Shown here piece by piece: positions 1 through 12,092 of a DNA stretch of 64,000 nucleotides (the stretch's first letter is position 1; the number at the start of each line of letters is the position of its first letter). This DNA comes from Owenia fusiformis. Lineage: Eukaryota; Annelida; Polychaeta; Sabellida; Oweniidae. The stretch covers positions 14,988,822-15,052,821 of the forward strand of contig CAIIXF020000008.1 of NCBI GenBank assembly GCA_903813345.2, written 5' to 3'. Both the position numbers and the translations under genes were made by a program. The notes under the pieces are model-generated. The model saw only the letters and a program-made list of their open reading frames with translations, was not told where the DNA came from and made no database searches.

Positions 1-2140
1 TGTCAAATGATTATTAGGCTAGGGAACTTCGATTTTAGGTTTTGATGTGTTTCATGCATGTTCAATTATCAGGATGTTCTGGTAGCCAGGAAAACAATTC
101 AAAGTTGCAATTATACCAGCTGTATTGGGTAAATACCAAGGAAGTTCCATGAACAAATGTCGTGAATGTTTGTACAGGATGTTCCATATGTTTCAGGAAT
201 GGTGCTGTATTTCAGTTGTTTTCTTTACAATCTTGCTAAATTTTTGACAAAATGTGTCCACATTAATTGTGAATGAATTGAGAAAGTTTTATAACATGAA
301 GATCAGTAGACCTAATAATATGGGTGCTATAGTAGCCCAGGGGTAGGGTAGGTGGAGCAGGTGTAACAACCGGCAAAATATATACAGGGGCGGATCTGGG
401 AATCAACAAGGGGGGGGGGGGGGCCAAATTTCAAGTCAGTGAAAAAAATGTACGCGTGCGCGAAAAAAAATTTTGGGCCCCTAAAATCCAAAAGTGGGCC
501 CAAATTTTGAAAATTTGAGGCCCATTTTCTTCAACATTAGGCCTGAAATTAAAAAATAAGGCCTTAAAAGGCCCAGTAATGACCAAAAAGGCCCACTTTT
601 TGGGGCCTGAAGGCCTTTTTTTGGCCCAAAATTTTTTTTGGGCCCAATTTCTTTTTCTGGGCCCACCCAAGTGGGGGGGGGGGCGGGCCCCCAGGCCCCC
701 CCCCTAATCCGCCAGTGATATATGTCATATTTGTAAGAATAGTCACGTTTTTTGTATGAAGTGTGGGTAAGTATTAGGTTGCCATATATAGTTGTATCGA
801 ATTTGTCAGAAATTAAGCAGAAATGAAAGTGAATTCCTGGAAATTAAAAAGAATTGTCATCATTGATGATATACCAAAATTGGAATACCTGCCATGTCAT
901 GCCATGTATGTATGTATGTATGTACAGGTATCATTGTAAGATTATTAAGGAAACTAAATATTATCTTTATGAAAAAAAGTTTTTTATTGTTAAATCGTAA
1001 TTTCTGAACAACTATATAGTTCATTGGACATGTTGGATTCTGCTTTTGATGTATATGGTGTTCCTCATTATCACGTCAATTTGCAAATTATTCAAAGTAC
1101 ACATACTTATAACAAAATTTATTATCAAGTAACAAACAAATGATATACATATTGATGTCTTCTTTATTCAAATACTTATAAATAAATTCATGTTTTGGGT
1201 TCTGTTAATGAATTCTCAATAATTTGAGATGTCGGAAAGCAAAGATTGAGCAACTATGTGCTCTCGTTTTTAGCATGATGTTAATGGGAATATAATGTTC
1301 ATTATAAACACATTGTCGTCTTAAGTGTACAATACAAAAATGTTTTACAACTATTTTGCATAGTAGTTTTATAAGCAAGTCATGTGTTAGTAAGATGTCA
1401 TATTTGATTGTCTTGTTATTTTGTTTGACATTACATGTCATGTCATAGTTAGAGTACAATACAAATATGTTTTACAATTATAATACATATTGGAAAACAA
1501 TGTCGATTGAAAATACAATATATTGGAAAACAATGTCATGTATTAGTAATATTTCATATTGGGTTGTCCGAGTTTTAATTATACATTGATAGATCAGATC
1601 TTATGCGTCGTCATGGTTAAAATATAAATAGCAATAAATATAAATAAATTATAAATAATGAAAACGTATTTACAAATGAATGATGTGATGTGGATGAGGT
1701 TATATACATAATATGAAGTGTGACACTTGTTACTGATTTTAATATATTGTTATCTGTCATAGTAACAAGTGGCACTTTGGCACATATTGCATTTGCATCA
1801 TTTCCCTTAAGTCTTAAAAGTCTGAGTATTATATTATCACTCTTGATAATCATTATCAGAGTTTGTGAAGTGAAAAGCATATATATAGTGACACGATTCA
1901 ATAAGGTTTGCCAATGGTCGTCTAATCGTAACGGAATGTCTCTCTCTCGCTTCACAATATAGGAATGTTCATGGGATTTTTGTCACAGAGATTCATCTCA
2001 GCGAAGTCGTTCTTTTCGTCTATCCTCGTGTATGTTCGGGAAATGCAGACCCCGATGTCGTATTTGGCCTGAGATTACCGGTTTGTTCATACCCGAGGAG
2101 CCAATGGAATGCTTCTTGGAAGTTGTTTTGTTGTACAGTT
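1..2140. other. Intergenic, no gene seen
   Basis: No coding exon is recognisable. The stretch holds the GGGCCC-rich inverted-repeat element at 385-717, a short TATG microsatellite near 906-922, and AT-rich DNA that probably includes the 3' UTR of the vWA gene ending at 2141. The short open frames on both strands lack codon structure or domains. Confidence 0.6.
385..717. mobile_element. GGGCCC-rich TIR element, copy 1
   Basis: It begins with caggggcggatct and ends with aatccgccagtg, an inverted pair with the terminal pattern CACTGGCGGAT. Inside are long G and C runs and many GGGCCC/GGCCCA words. A second, shorter copy lies at 18848-19068 with the same ends and the same internal order of motifs, which shows this is a dispersed family. 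The A/T-only flanks (atatata / atatat) might be a target duplication but are too simple to prove it. Open frames here come from the repeat and are not genes. Confidence 0.7.
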
Positions 2141-4262
2141 TTATAGATCTGAAAACAGAATATAAAATCGGACGTTAAATGCTATTCCATGACAAATTTT
2201 AATGTTACAAAGATGGCAGCAATGTTTTGAATCAATTAATGTGAAGCAAATATCATACTTATAACCAATACAATGTATTTCTAAACTAAATGATTAGAAT
2301 AACTCAAAATAATCTAACCCATATTCAGATAAGAAATAACCAAGTACTAAGACAATACATACCTGCACACAACTGGTCCAGGAATTCCTGTTTTCTCTCC
2401 TCAGCCTCCGCATAGCTTCCCGCCATGAACACATTCTCGTCATCTTCTGTTATCAGTTTCAACATTTTTCGGTCAATGTTTGGTCCAACTCCAATGGCAA
2501 AGATTTCAGCGTCGTGTTCGTCTTTCATCTTTTTTGCCTCGAATATAGACTTTCGAATTTCTTTTTCATCAGTTTCACCATCGATGATGATGACGCCGAC
2601 CTTCTTGGCGTGTTTCCTAGCACCACCATTTGGTTTAAAGCTAACCTCTCTCATGAATCTCAAAGTTGTTGAAGTAGATGACGATTCACTCTTGCTCTCT
2701 TGTACCATTTCCTCGATGGCCTTCTTGTCGTTAAAGGTGTTGAGATCAAATCCCTCGATACCCTGGCACTCCTTTGGAACAAGCCCGACCTTGATAGCGT
2801 CTTCTCCAATCTTCATATCATCAACCAACGTTTTGATAAAGTCGATACCACGGTTTCGTTTCTCATCGTCTTCTGCGTCTTTTCCACCGAAAGCGAAGAT
2901 GACGTCAGTAGGTCCTTGGCTACCACATTCTGTTAATCAAAAAGCAGAAATGTAAGATTGGTTGATTAATTGACATGATTATAATATTGCGTCTCTTAGA
3001 TACATAAAAATGTCAAAATACACAGTTCTAACAATAATCATGGACATGATATCGATAAACTTAAAAAGATTAACTTACCAGGATCTGGAGTTTCGACAGT
3101 GCAAGCTTTCATGGCCAACAGATTACGAATGGTCTGGAGAGCGTCATAGCTGTTCACCGTGAACACGAATTTATCATCTGGATCACTGCCGATAGCTTCA
3201 AGTTCTTGTTTGTCGACATTCTTGCCAACTCCAATAGCAAAGACATGGACCCCGGCATCCTGTAGCTTCTTGGCCTCTCTTACCGTGTATTCTTGGTCGT
3301 ATGATTGTCCGTCTGTGATGACGATAGCTATTTGAGCGGTATCTGGTCGGGCGCCATTGTTGGGGCTAAACATGTCAGTTCTGGCGAACTGCAGAGCCTC
3401 GGCAGTGTAGGTTCCCCCAATTCGTTGAGAAATACGTTCAATAGCTTCACTGACTTCTTCTTCTGATTCGACATCATTGAGGTGGAACACGCGATGTGGT
3501 TTGCTGCTAAAGGTCATTACCCCAATTCTTGTTTGTTCTTGACTAACGTGGAATCCTTTTACGACATCTTGCACGAAGGATAACTGTGTGTAGAAGTCGT
3601 ATTCCCAGATGCTGCTTGAGGAATCGAGAATAAAGACAATGTCCGCTGGATTCCCACATTGCTTTTCCACCAGTTTGTCTTCGGTTCTAGTTATAAATGG
3701 CAAGCAGGCTGAAAACAAGGACAAAAAATATTTACTCTCTAGCTTCTAACAATGCATAAATCATCGTTATAAAAAGCATTAAGTCAAGTGGCACTTATAT
3801 TGAGAAGAGTGGGCTAGTAACAACATTTTTACAACTTGTTATCTTAACTTCCTCATGATCATTACCAGAGATTACAGCCACAACCGAAACCACTTACAAA
3901 GTGTAGCTTTTTTCTAGAACAATGTGATTCGTGTGCATAATTACGAAATATTTTTTATTCCTAATGACATGATTTAAGTATGATTACGAAATATTTTTTA
4001 ATCCTAATGACATGATTTAAGTATGATTGAAATTATTAGGCGATGATGACAAATGCATAAATGGAGCAAATGATAAACAGAATGTTATAAAATTATTCTA
4101 CTATCACTTAAAACCTTAACAATTCACACATCTGATCATGACCAGTCCAGTACAAGTTATTGTTGAAGGCAGACTACATATAAATCCAGCATAAAATGTA
4201 AACATACCTGCATGGTGGATGGCAAGCCCAATAAAAAATACGATGTAGTGTGTTGCGATCAT
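2141..4262 (-). CDS. Secreted protein with two vWA domains (gene A)
   Basis: Four exons: 4208-4262, 3079-3708, 2363-2929 and 2141-2148. All are joined in phase 1 with GT-AG splice sites, giving 419 residues. Exon 1 encodes a signal peptide (MIATHYIVFFIGLAIHHA). Exon 2 is a complete vWA domain with the MIDAS motif DSSSS (residues 47-51), the GGTYT threonine and the VITDGQ aspartate, closed by cysteines near each end (QCGNP and MKACTV). Exon 3 is a second vWA fold (DVIFAF, GVIIIDGETD, EIFAIGVG) in which DxSxS is replaced by GGKDAED, so metal binding is probably lost. It has an extra Cys in VPKECQGIEGF. The last exon adds only Asp-Leu-stop. Two tandem vWA domains behind a signal peptide resemble mussel byssal proximal-thread matrix protein and other molluscan matrix proteins; the role as an extracellular scaffold protein is inferred. 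Paralogues lie at 13.4 kb and 20.3 kb. Intron 1 (3709-4207) contains a 43-bp tandem duplication. Confidence 0.88.
3940..4025. repeat. 43-bp tandem duplication
   Basis: Two nearly identical copies of a 43-bp unit beginning attacgaaatatttttt and ending gatttaagtatg, inside intron 1 of the first vWA gene. No function is apparent. Confidence 0.8.
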
Positions 4263-4398
4263 CTTGTTTCGTCTTAGAAGTCTAGTAGCGTATGGTTAAT
4301 ATTTCGGATAGTTGTTGACTGTAAGTTCTCCACTTGATTCTCTCTAATCGCTAGTTCGATGTCAGGTTGTGTTTTGGTGTCATTTGCTCTGGCACTGA

Positions 4399-4430
4399 CT
4401 TTTATACATTTTTTTAGTCTAAAGTGGGAT
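4399..4430 (-). promoter_or_regulatory. Core promoter of gene A
   Basis: On the - strand there is a TATAAAAG box at 4399-4406, 137 bp upstream of the start codon of the two-vWA gene. A CCCACTTTAG element lies just upstream within 4419-4430. The same decamer sits upstream of the TATA box of the three-vWA gene at 23.7 kb, which suggests a shared control site. The TATA call rests on sequence and position only. Confidence 0.6.
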
Positions 4431-5973
4431 GTGCTTAATATTCATGAGAAGGCTGTACCTTCCGAATATTTTCAACGTCACGAATGCTGATTAGCCAATC
4501 ATGAAGTACTCATATGCCATATATGGCAACAGGCCAAAGGTTGTGATTAATGTTTCCGACTGTCGAGTAATAACACGTGAATGAGAGTAGTGGTTTTATT
4601 TTTTTAATTGTGGTTTTTGGTGAATTAATGTAAACCGCTTGAGCCACTTTACATAGCAAGGAATGTGAGATGGAATGCCTTACATAGCTGAGAAGGGAGA
4701 GAAAATCATCCCAAGTAAACAACATTTAAGAAATTATAGACTTGTCTCCCAGGGAGGACAAATGTAAGGGTGTGTGGAGAAAGTTATCATCTTTCATGTT
4801 CAATGTCCCTACACTTGCTATTGAGCTGGTTTTGATGGGGATTCATTATGATGTATCTGGAATCATGATTGTTGTTACCACTGACTTTCACTTAAAACTG
4901 TGTTTTGTTTATATCAGTATATTTTTAAATTTCGGCCGGGTCGGGATATTCTTAAACTATTTTTAGGTTTAAAATTGTAACGGGGCATACAGGATACACA
5001 CGCCCAACTCATTTATCAACAATACAAAAATACGAATGATGAAAGAGTTAGACAATTTCAAACACAGTCCATCGTTAATAAGATACACTCAAAACAGTAT
5101 CAGTTTTAGTTTTTTTTGTTTTGTTGATAATCGGGTTTCTTTGAAGTTCTTGTTCATAGAACTTATTTATTTGTTTGTTTGTTTATTTTGCTTTTTTATA
5201 TTTCAACACATGTGTGAAAACATATTAAATGGTTGAATTTGCACTCAAAGAAATGAATGTAATAAATTAATCAAATTGAAATTATGACAAGATTTTGAAA
5301 ATATTTATCAATTCTATATTAAAACACATTAAACATATAAAAGACAACTTCCTCACGGGGTGGTGAATCCTGAAAACCACATGCATGACTGTCTAGCTCT
5401 ATGCTACACAATGCAGATTTGTACAAAATCCATCTATCTTCTTGCCAATATCCTTTACCCCAAAATAATTGAATCTTGTATTTTTAGCAAATTTCGGAAC
5501 TCAAAAATGACGCGAAAATATTTGTTGTGGTAAGTTAGATAGGTGCAAGTGAGTTGAATCTCCGCCATACTTTGAATTCAGATCATTTTCTAAATAATGT
5601 TAAAATTAACCGATCAATTTCAACATAGTAATTTTTCATCAATTTGAAAGTCGAAAGTTTGTTGAGGTTTTCAAGGGAACAAGTACGAAATTTCAAATAT
5701 TTGAACATTTAGCATCATATGACTGCCGCCCTGGTCACAATATTTCAATGTTGAAGTTAAGCATTTATCAGTTTGGCATGCAGGTGTTGTTTTGAGCAAT
5801 TGCTGAATTCAAGTTCACATTAGCTTTCCTATTTTTCATACTTAAAAACAAAACAAAATAAGACAAGTTAGAATGTGTTATTATGGTCAAGTGCATTTGC
5901 TGTAGTAACAAGTGGTTCAAGAGGAGTCTTGTTTTTTCTGCCACATACATACAGTACTTTCATCTGCAACCTT

Positions 5974-6596
5974 TCAAGAAACATCAAAAACTGCTTTTCA
6001 AAAATCCAATAAATGTCATCACAACCAGCAAACTGAACCTCACAAGGAGCCATGAGATAATAGTAAATAAATTCAGGGCCGACTTTTTATTTAAGGCCCA
6101 ACTATATGCTCATAACTTTAGCAATATTGACAACCCAAACTGTTCATGTGGACATCCACAAACAGTTAAACACTTCTTTTTCCACTGTGCTCATTTGACA
6201 CATGCCAGGGATGAATTTAATCAATACCTGAAAAACCTGATCCCTGAAATTTTTGACAGGCAAATCTCTCAGCATAAATATCTTGAAGTTCTGAAATATG
6301 GCTCAACTGAAATCTCTATCGAACTTAATTCGAAAATGATGACCAGGCTAGCTTCCTTTATAAAAGCCAATATATGATTTTCCCTCCTTAAACATATTTT
6401 ATCTCCAGTAACTGTTTCCCACGCCAAGCACCCCCCCACACAACCCCAAAACTACTGTTAACATTGCTCCTTATATTATATTTCATTAAGTTCCATCAAT
6501 TCTTCTATAATGCCATGCATGTATTTGGCGATTGAAGATTTTGTAAATGTTATGTAATGAATGAGGATAATTAATAAATAAATAAATAAAAAAAAA
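5974..6596 (+). mobile_element. 5'-truncated LINE (C-terminal reverse-transcriptase end)
   Basis: The frame running to the stop at 6375-6377 encodes the C-terminal end of a non-LTR retrotransposon ORF2, recognised by the Cys/His motif CSCGHPQTVKHFFFHC followed by a TxARDEF helix, as seen in jockey/CR1-type elements. The insert ends in an (aata)n/poly-A tail at about 6570-6596. It is flanked by the perfect 12-bp direct repeat atctgcaacctt at 5962-5973 and 6597-6608, a target-site duplication. Only about 620 bp of the 3' end inserted, so it is dead on arrival. The ATG-containing reading frame upstream of 5974 is host DNA that happens to be open. Confidence 0.88.
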
Positions 6597-7733
6597 ATCT
6601 GCAACCTTAGCTCATTTATATCATCATGTACATTAAGTGCATTTTCAAAGCTACAGCATGGGCAACAGTTTATAAAGAGAAACCCCAAAATACTTAATAT
6701 CAACACCAAATATTGAAATTCAATAACGTTTCTGACAAACCAAAATACCAGTAGCAGGTATATTCACTTTGACTTAAACGTGAAATGAAAAGTCTATATA
6801 TTGAATTGAAAGATATGATGTTCAAATTACTGAAAGTCAATACACAATCATCTCTCAATATGGATTCAACCTGTCTTTCAAAACTCTGGCAAACGGCTAG
6901 GTATTTCAGAAAAATTATGTCCGATCGTTCACATCAATAATATGAAACTAGACAACAATGAAAATAACATGAACATTTGAGTCTGAAAATAAATCATAAC
7001 TTGACAAAATAATTTTTATCCGAAAATGAGACCGGATGAACCATTAGCATCAGAGAGTATTGAATTTCTTGCTGATTTGGAAAGATTTAATTTGGATATA
7101 ATGACTAAATTGTCATATCGTGGTTATTAATTTTTGGTGATTTAGTGGGCGTCTACAGTCACAGTGCCCAAATGGAAGCTTGAATCGGCAAAGAAATTAC
7201 AACATACTTGTGGCGCATCTGGATCCTGTCACTATTATTAGATATAGGTCATGATGACCTCTGATATTATTCTGATATTATTCATAAACATGTCAGAAAT
7301 GCACTGGAATTCAAATCTTCCGAATAGTATTGAATGAGCCTTATATGCCCATGAGTAACAAGGAAATGGTCAAGACTGCAACTCCACAGAACCAAAAACG
7401 GGGTTTCCCATTGTCTATCTTGATAAATTATGTTCGGAGATATGTCACATGCCCAAAATCCTACATATCCTATTGGGAGTATATTTATAGTTTTAATTAG
7501 GATAATTTTGAATTGAAAGTGCTATTTTCAGTGGACAAATGGGGTCCAGAAAACAATAAGTTACAAAGGTTAACCTTCAGAATGTAACTCCCTTTTTGAC
7601 ATTGAAAAACAATTTCTAAACCCTGGATTAGTTTTAATGGATTTGTTAAATGTTTTGATCATTTTGATAGTGGATGACATATGGGCAACAACTCTCAATA
7701 ACTTGTACATAGTATAACCTTAGCTGTCATATA

Positions 7734-8296
7734 CAGGGTGTCAAATAAGTCCCGTCCCCCCTCTACAGCAAAAAACAACATATATGGTACCAAGTGTGAT
7801 ATATCATTGGAAAGGTCTTATTGTTAGTAAAAGTTACATTGGTTGGCATATATCTGACACATGTCAATCAACCCACAAAATAGGCCTAGAAACATGGGAA
7901 TTTGGCGTATTTGGCAAGAAAAGTCAAAGGACCTAAAGACTATGTATTTGGCAATGTATTAAACCAATTTCTGGATAGGGTTAGATGTGTAGAAAATAGA
8001 GGTGCGAGGAAAGTGGTGAAACCTTTTTGTTACAAGTGGAATGCGAAAAAAGGTTAACTTTTTTTACATATTTCTGAGGTCACATCCTTCTCATTTTGAT
8101 GCAATAAAAGCTGCTTTAAGGAGGGTAAACTTAGTATTAAAAGACATGGTGAAAATAAAGGTAAATTTCATCCAAAATACTTGAGGGTTGGTGAGTTAAC
8201 ATAACTTTCGATGATCTTTCTAATGGTATATCACACTAGGTACCATATATCAAGGTTTTGGCTGTAACAGGGGGACGGGACTTATTTGACACCCTG
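7734..8296. mobile_element. CAGGGTGTCAAATAAGTCCC inverted-repeat element (MITE)
   Basis: A 563-bp element with long imperfect terminal inverted repeats. The left end is cagggtgtcaaataagtccc and the right end is its reverse complement, followed further in by matching ggtaccatatat blocks. Each end is flanked by TA, the target of Tc1/mariner-type transposases. No transposase frame is present, so it is non-autonomous. A related element follows at 8609-9077. Confidence 0.85.
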
Positions 8297-8608
8297 TACA
8301 TTTAATCCCTTTACATGCTTTGCCCTAATTTTGGGTGAAACTAGGTCATCTTCTACGAGATAATTATATCGGTTGGGACAATTTAGACCAAGATGGCCAT
8401 GTTAGTTAGAGGGCAAAAAAATAATATCATTACTAACAGAAACAGGTCAAATGATATATTGATGATCTATAGAACGGATGCTTTATTATTAGTGGACATT
8501 TCTTTGAATGTCCTCTAAAGTCGTGTACTGCGAATAAAGTATACTAGATTGCTCAATTCATTTGCTGTCTTTGTAATTTATTTCAAAGTTATAAATTATA
8601 GTTATATA

Positions 8609-9077
8609 CAGGGTGTCAAAAAACAACGGCACCCCCCTCTACAGCAAAAAGTACTTAATGTTACATGGTGTGTCATATCTCATTATAAAGACAATTAGTT
8701 CTGGAGTTACCTGAGAAATTTCAGCTTTATGTCATAAGCATATAGCACATTTTTCCAAGAGGCTTCTTGTCCATCAGTTCCTATACCCTGTTTTTCAGAA
8801 CTGAACCCATATGTCCAGTGCAGTTGAAATCTGGGCTAATTCTTTCATATTCCACTTTCTGAAGATTTGACCTTTAACCAGTAACAGAGCAGCAAACAAA
8901 GTACCGAAGTAGCAAACTTAAAAACAATGTAGCTTTTTTAATATAAAGTTTTATTAAATGAAATTTGAGGAGTAACTCCAGAATTGAATTATCCTTCAAA
9001 TGAGATATGACACGATATGGAACATTCAGGACTTTTTGCTGTAGAGGGGGGGGGGTGCCGTTGTTTTTGACACCCTG
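8609..9077. mobile_element. CAGGGTGTCAAAAAACAACG inverted-repeat element (MITE)
   Basis: A 469-bp element with about 50-bp terminal inverted repeats. The left end runs from cagggtgtcaaaaaacaacg through ctctacagcaaaaagt, and the right end mirrors it, including gctgtagagggggggg. TA flanks both ends. It shares the first nine bases and the internal CTCTACAGCAAAAA with its neighbour at 7734 but differs in between, so the two are sister subfamilies. Confidence 0.85.
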
Positions 9078-11172
9078 TATTATTATATATAGAAAAAACA
9101 ACCTCACTCCAATTATATTGACATGTCAGATTGACTTTAAACAGTTTTAAAAGTTTAGAATTAAAATAATCACGAATGTCGTGCTTAGTATAGACATTTG
9201 TCTGTTAATATTTCATTTATCAAATGTAAACCCAAATCTAAAATCCTTAAAAATATGGATAGTTATACACATCAGTTCATCAAGATGCTGTTGCATAATT
9301 TCGGATTATGCAAGGACAAATTTACATGCTGTATTTGATTCTACTCCTGCTGAGAATTTGTTAATTATTCCATCATATGGTGACAGTATGACTTATTTCA
9401 GGGTTAGGGGGTTGTGTATAAATCTTGGGGAACAAGGTACACAACACGAATGATGACAAAGTGGACTACCTACTTGAGTAAATGCATGCACTCATTGTTT
9501 TGAAAGATAGGATTCACGAGACTTGGGCCCCTGGTATCATGAACACATTCATCTTTGAACTGAATTTATATACAGTTAAGGTGACCTCAAGGGAGATTTG
9601 CACAAGTTGGTTGATTTATTGAATCGGATTCGTTTTCACTGCCAAGTTCGCTCTCAGTGGTAACTTAGAATGCCAAAGGGGGTTGTAAATCATTCAGATA
9701 GTGTCCATTGTATTGCTCTGTCATTGTCAAGGTTATTCTCCTGCAGTATGCAACATCTTTGACCAGAGGTTTTTTGCATTGTTCTGCAAAATGACACTTG
9801 GCTTCAAAAATAATTGATCTCCTATGTCCTGTTACATTATTTACATCATGTTATATTGTAACGGTGAGAAAGTGATATATTACTACGCACCTGGATGTTG
9901 CGCGGATGATTGATTAGTGATGCAACACAAGGAGCATACCTGGGAGATATGATTTATGTAAAATACATCAATGTACCACAACATCACTGCAGTTCCGTCT
10001 TATAATCAGTGACTGTAACACAAATATGGGAGCAAATTCCACTAGTTGGAGTAAATGAAGACAGCATTGGTGAATAGACAATTGATAATGAAGAAATTGT
10101 TCCTAATTGCCAGTGATGTATTATGGACATTCTTTTGATACATAAAAACACAGGTGTAAATCATATGATAGAGTACAATGAGTAAAGACTACACGGTAAA
10201 AGTATGCTAGGATTTCAAAAGTGTGTCGAAATAACTTCTTATATTAAATAAATCTTGGGAAAATTGTTATTTGAAATACCCCTCCCCAAAGTCAAGGATA
10301 AATATATTAGGACTAGTTTAAAGCAGATCATAAGGTATGCAGATCATAAGATTTTGAAAAATTGACAATGTCATAAATTCCTCTCGCTATTTTGGACTAT
10401 TTTTCATAATCTTGATACTGAAAAGAGGCATGTCGAATATAGATTGGGTTCAATTGAGTTCCTATATACATAAAAATCAGCTTAAAAACTGTAGTACTTG
10501 TGCAAATAGGCATACTATTCCAATTGTCAAAAGTACGATTGTAAGTAAACACCACCCACGATTAATAACTGATCTATTGTCATATTGAACCGGAAAACAC
10601 AAATTATAGGAATTGTTGTATAATTGGAATTCTTGAGGACAACTGTTTGTTTGAACCGATCATGGAAATATTTAGGATATTGCTTTGTAATTAGGGGCGA
10701 TTATTTCCTGAACCAAATATATGCAATCTGTAAAATACATTACGGATGAGACAAACCGATGTTAGTACAATAATTATGCCCTTCTGACATGTTAATACAT
10801 AATCCAAAATTGACAGCACCATAAATGCACCGACAATTAATACATATATAATCACCAAAACCAAAAAGATCAGATTGAATACAACTCATCATTCATCAAG
10901 TCATTTAAACTCAATAGACGTTAATGGTGAGCGCAATGAAATTGTCAACGTAAACTAAATGTCATCATTAAGCTATTATTATTAGAATCGCATCTTCATT
11001 TGTTAAACAATTTATCGTATGTGGCCGACGTCAACGCTAATGGCAAAATTAGAAGAAAACAAAAATTGAAGCCCCCTGACAGAAAGTCAACTCAATAACT
11101 CTTGATTTCCCATTTTTAATTCCTGATATTATGACTGATCTCTGATCCAAAGTCAGTATGATGGAGAAAAGC

Positions 11173-11292
11173 TAGTCTTGCTTAAAAGATCCTGTACTCC
11201 CCCCTTTATCCTTCTCTCTGTATATTGCCAGGTAAAGAGAGTGAAGGTGACGGGGGGGGGGGGGGGGTGGATACAGTCTTTGAGCAAGACTA
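11173..11292. repeat. Foldback with G-run
   Basis: ctagtcttgctta on the left pairs with gagcaagactag on the right, and ctgtactcccccc faces a long G-run followed by tggatacag. This is a roughly 120-bp inverted repeat, probably a small foldback element or MITE relic. It has no coding content. Confidence 0.6.
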
Positions 11293-11728
11293 GAGAAAAG
11301 CCCCGAGGGTAAGGTTATCAAGAAACATGATAACCGGTTCTTCTAAACGTTACATACGCTACCATGTGAAGCAAATATCAAAATCAAATCACTTCGACAT
11401 CAAAAATGTTTAAATTAGGGTTGAGATAGGGTTGGTGCTAATAACGAACAAGGTCTATTTAGCTTAATCTTATCAGGCAGGTTAATATGACATATCTAGG
11501 GGTTCAGTGTACCTATAAATTTATAAAAATGAATATCTCATAAATTCGTCAATAAATTTTAACTGCCTAACAGAAAAACAAACACACTTTTAATAGTTTA
11601 TACACAAAGTTTAATAAGTTAAATAAAAACACAATTTGTATCCAGATGATATTTTGTCAAGTTTTAGATGTTCGATAGTTTTTAATATAAAGTTAACAAT
11701 ATATTTTATTGACCTTTATATATGATCG

Positions 11729-11830
11729 ACACCGGCCGGGCCAGACGATTTTAATATTATTGTTTTATAATTGTATGTATTTTAAATGGCGTGAGACATA
11801 AATAAAATATAACATAACATATAACATAAC
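11729..11830 (+). mobile_element. Retroelement 3'-tail insertion
   Basis: A 102-bp insert containing a short 3'-UTR-like sequence (tttaaatggcgtgagac) and an (ataacataac) tail. It is flanked by the 9-bp direct repeat atatgatcg at 11720-11728 and 11831-11839. This is the signature of an extremely 5'-truncated non-LTR retrotransposon of the type with a short-repeat tail. Confidence 0.72.
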
Positions 11831-12040
11831 ATATGATCGTTTTTCTGAAACGTTGCCTACTGCGCAATCGCTAACAAGGTGGATATACCCCCCAATAAAT
11901 ATATATGTATAGTCCAATAAATAAAACAAATTGGACCCATTCATCTAAAACACCATTATAATCAAAGTACATGGTCAAGTGGAAAGACTCGACTCTTAGA
12001 CCAACCCATAACAACTGTTTACTACCGGATTAACATAGAC

Positions 12041-12092
12041 CTCATTTAAGTATGAATGGAATAGTAGCAGGATCTTTTCATACTTAAATGAG
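12041..12092. repeat. Hairpin with 16-bp perfect stem
   Basis: ctcatttaagtatgaa and its exact reverse complement ttcatacttaaatgag are separated by 20 bases. The stem could form a cruciform or an RNA hairpin. There is no adjacent gene, and it may be the ends of a tiny MITE. Confidence 0.6.

Noticed and set aside
431-746. Overlapping - strand frames rich in Gly, Pro and Lys
   Set aside because: Produced by the GGGCCC-rich inverted-repeat element; repetitive composition, no start context.
2425-2955. Long + strand frame opposite a vWA exon
   Set aside because: It is the antisense shadow of the second vWA exon of the - strand gene; the vWA reading has the domain and splice support.
5883-5973. 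N-terminal part of the + strand frame over the LINE
   Set aside because: The target duplication shows the LINE begins at 5974; upstream codons are host DNA that happens to be open.
9181-9453. 90-codon + strand frame
   Set aside because: No domain, no splice signals with neighbours, and AT-rich composition typical of a chance frame.
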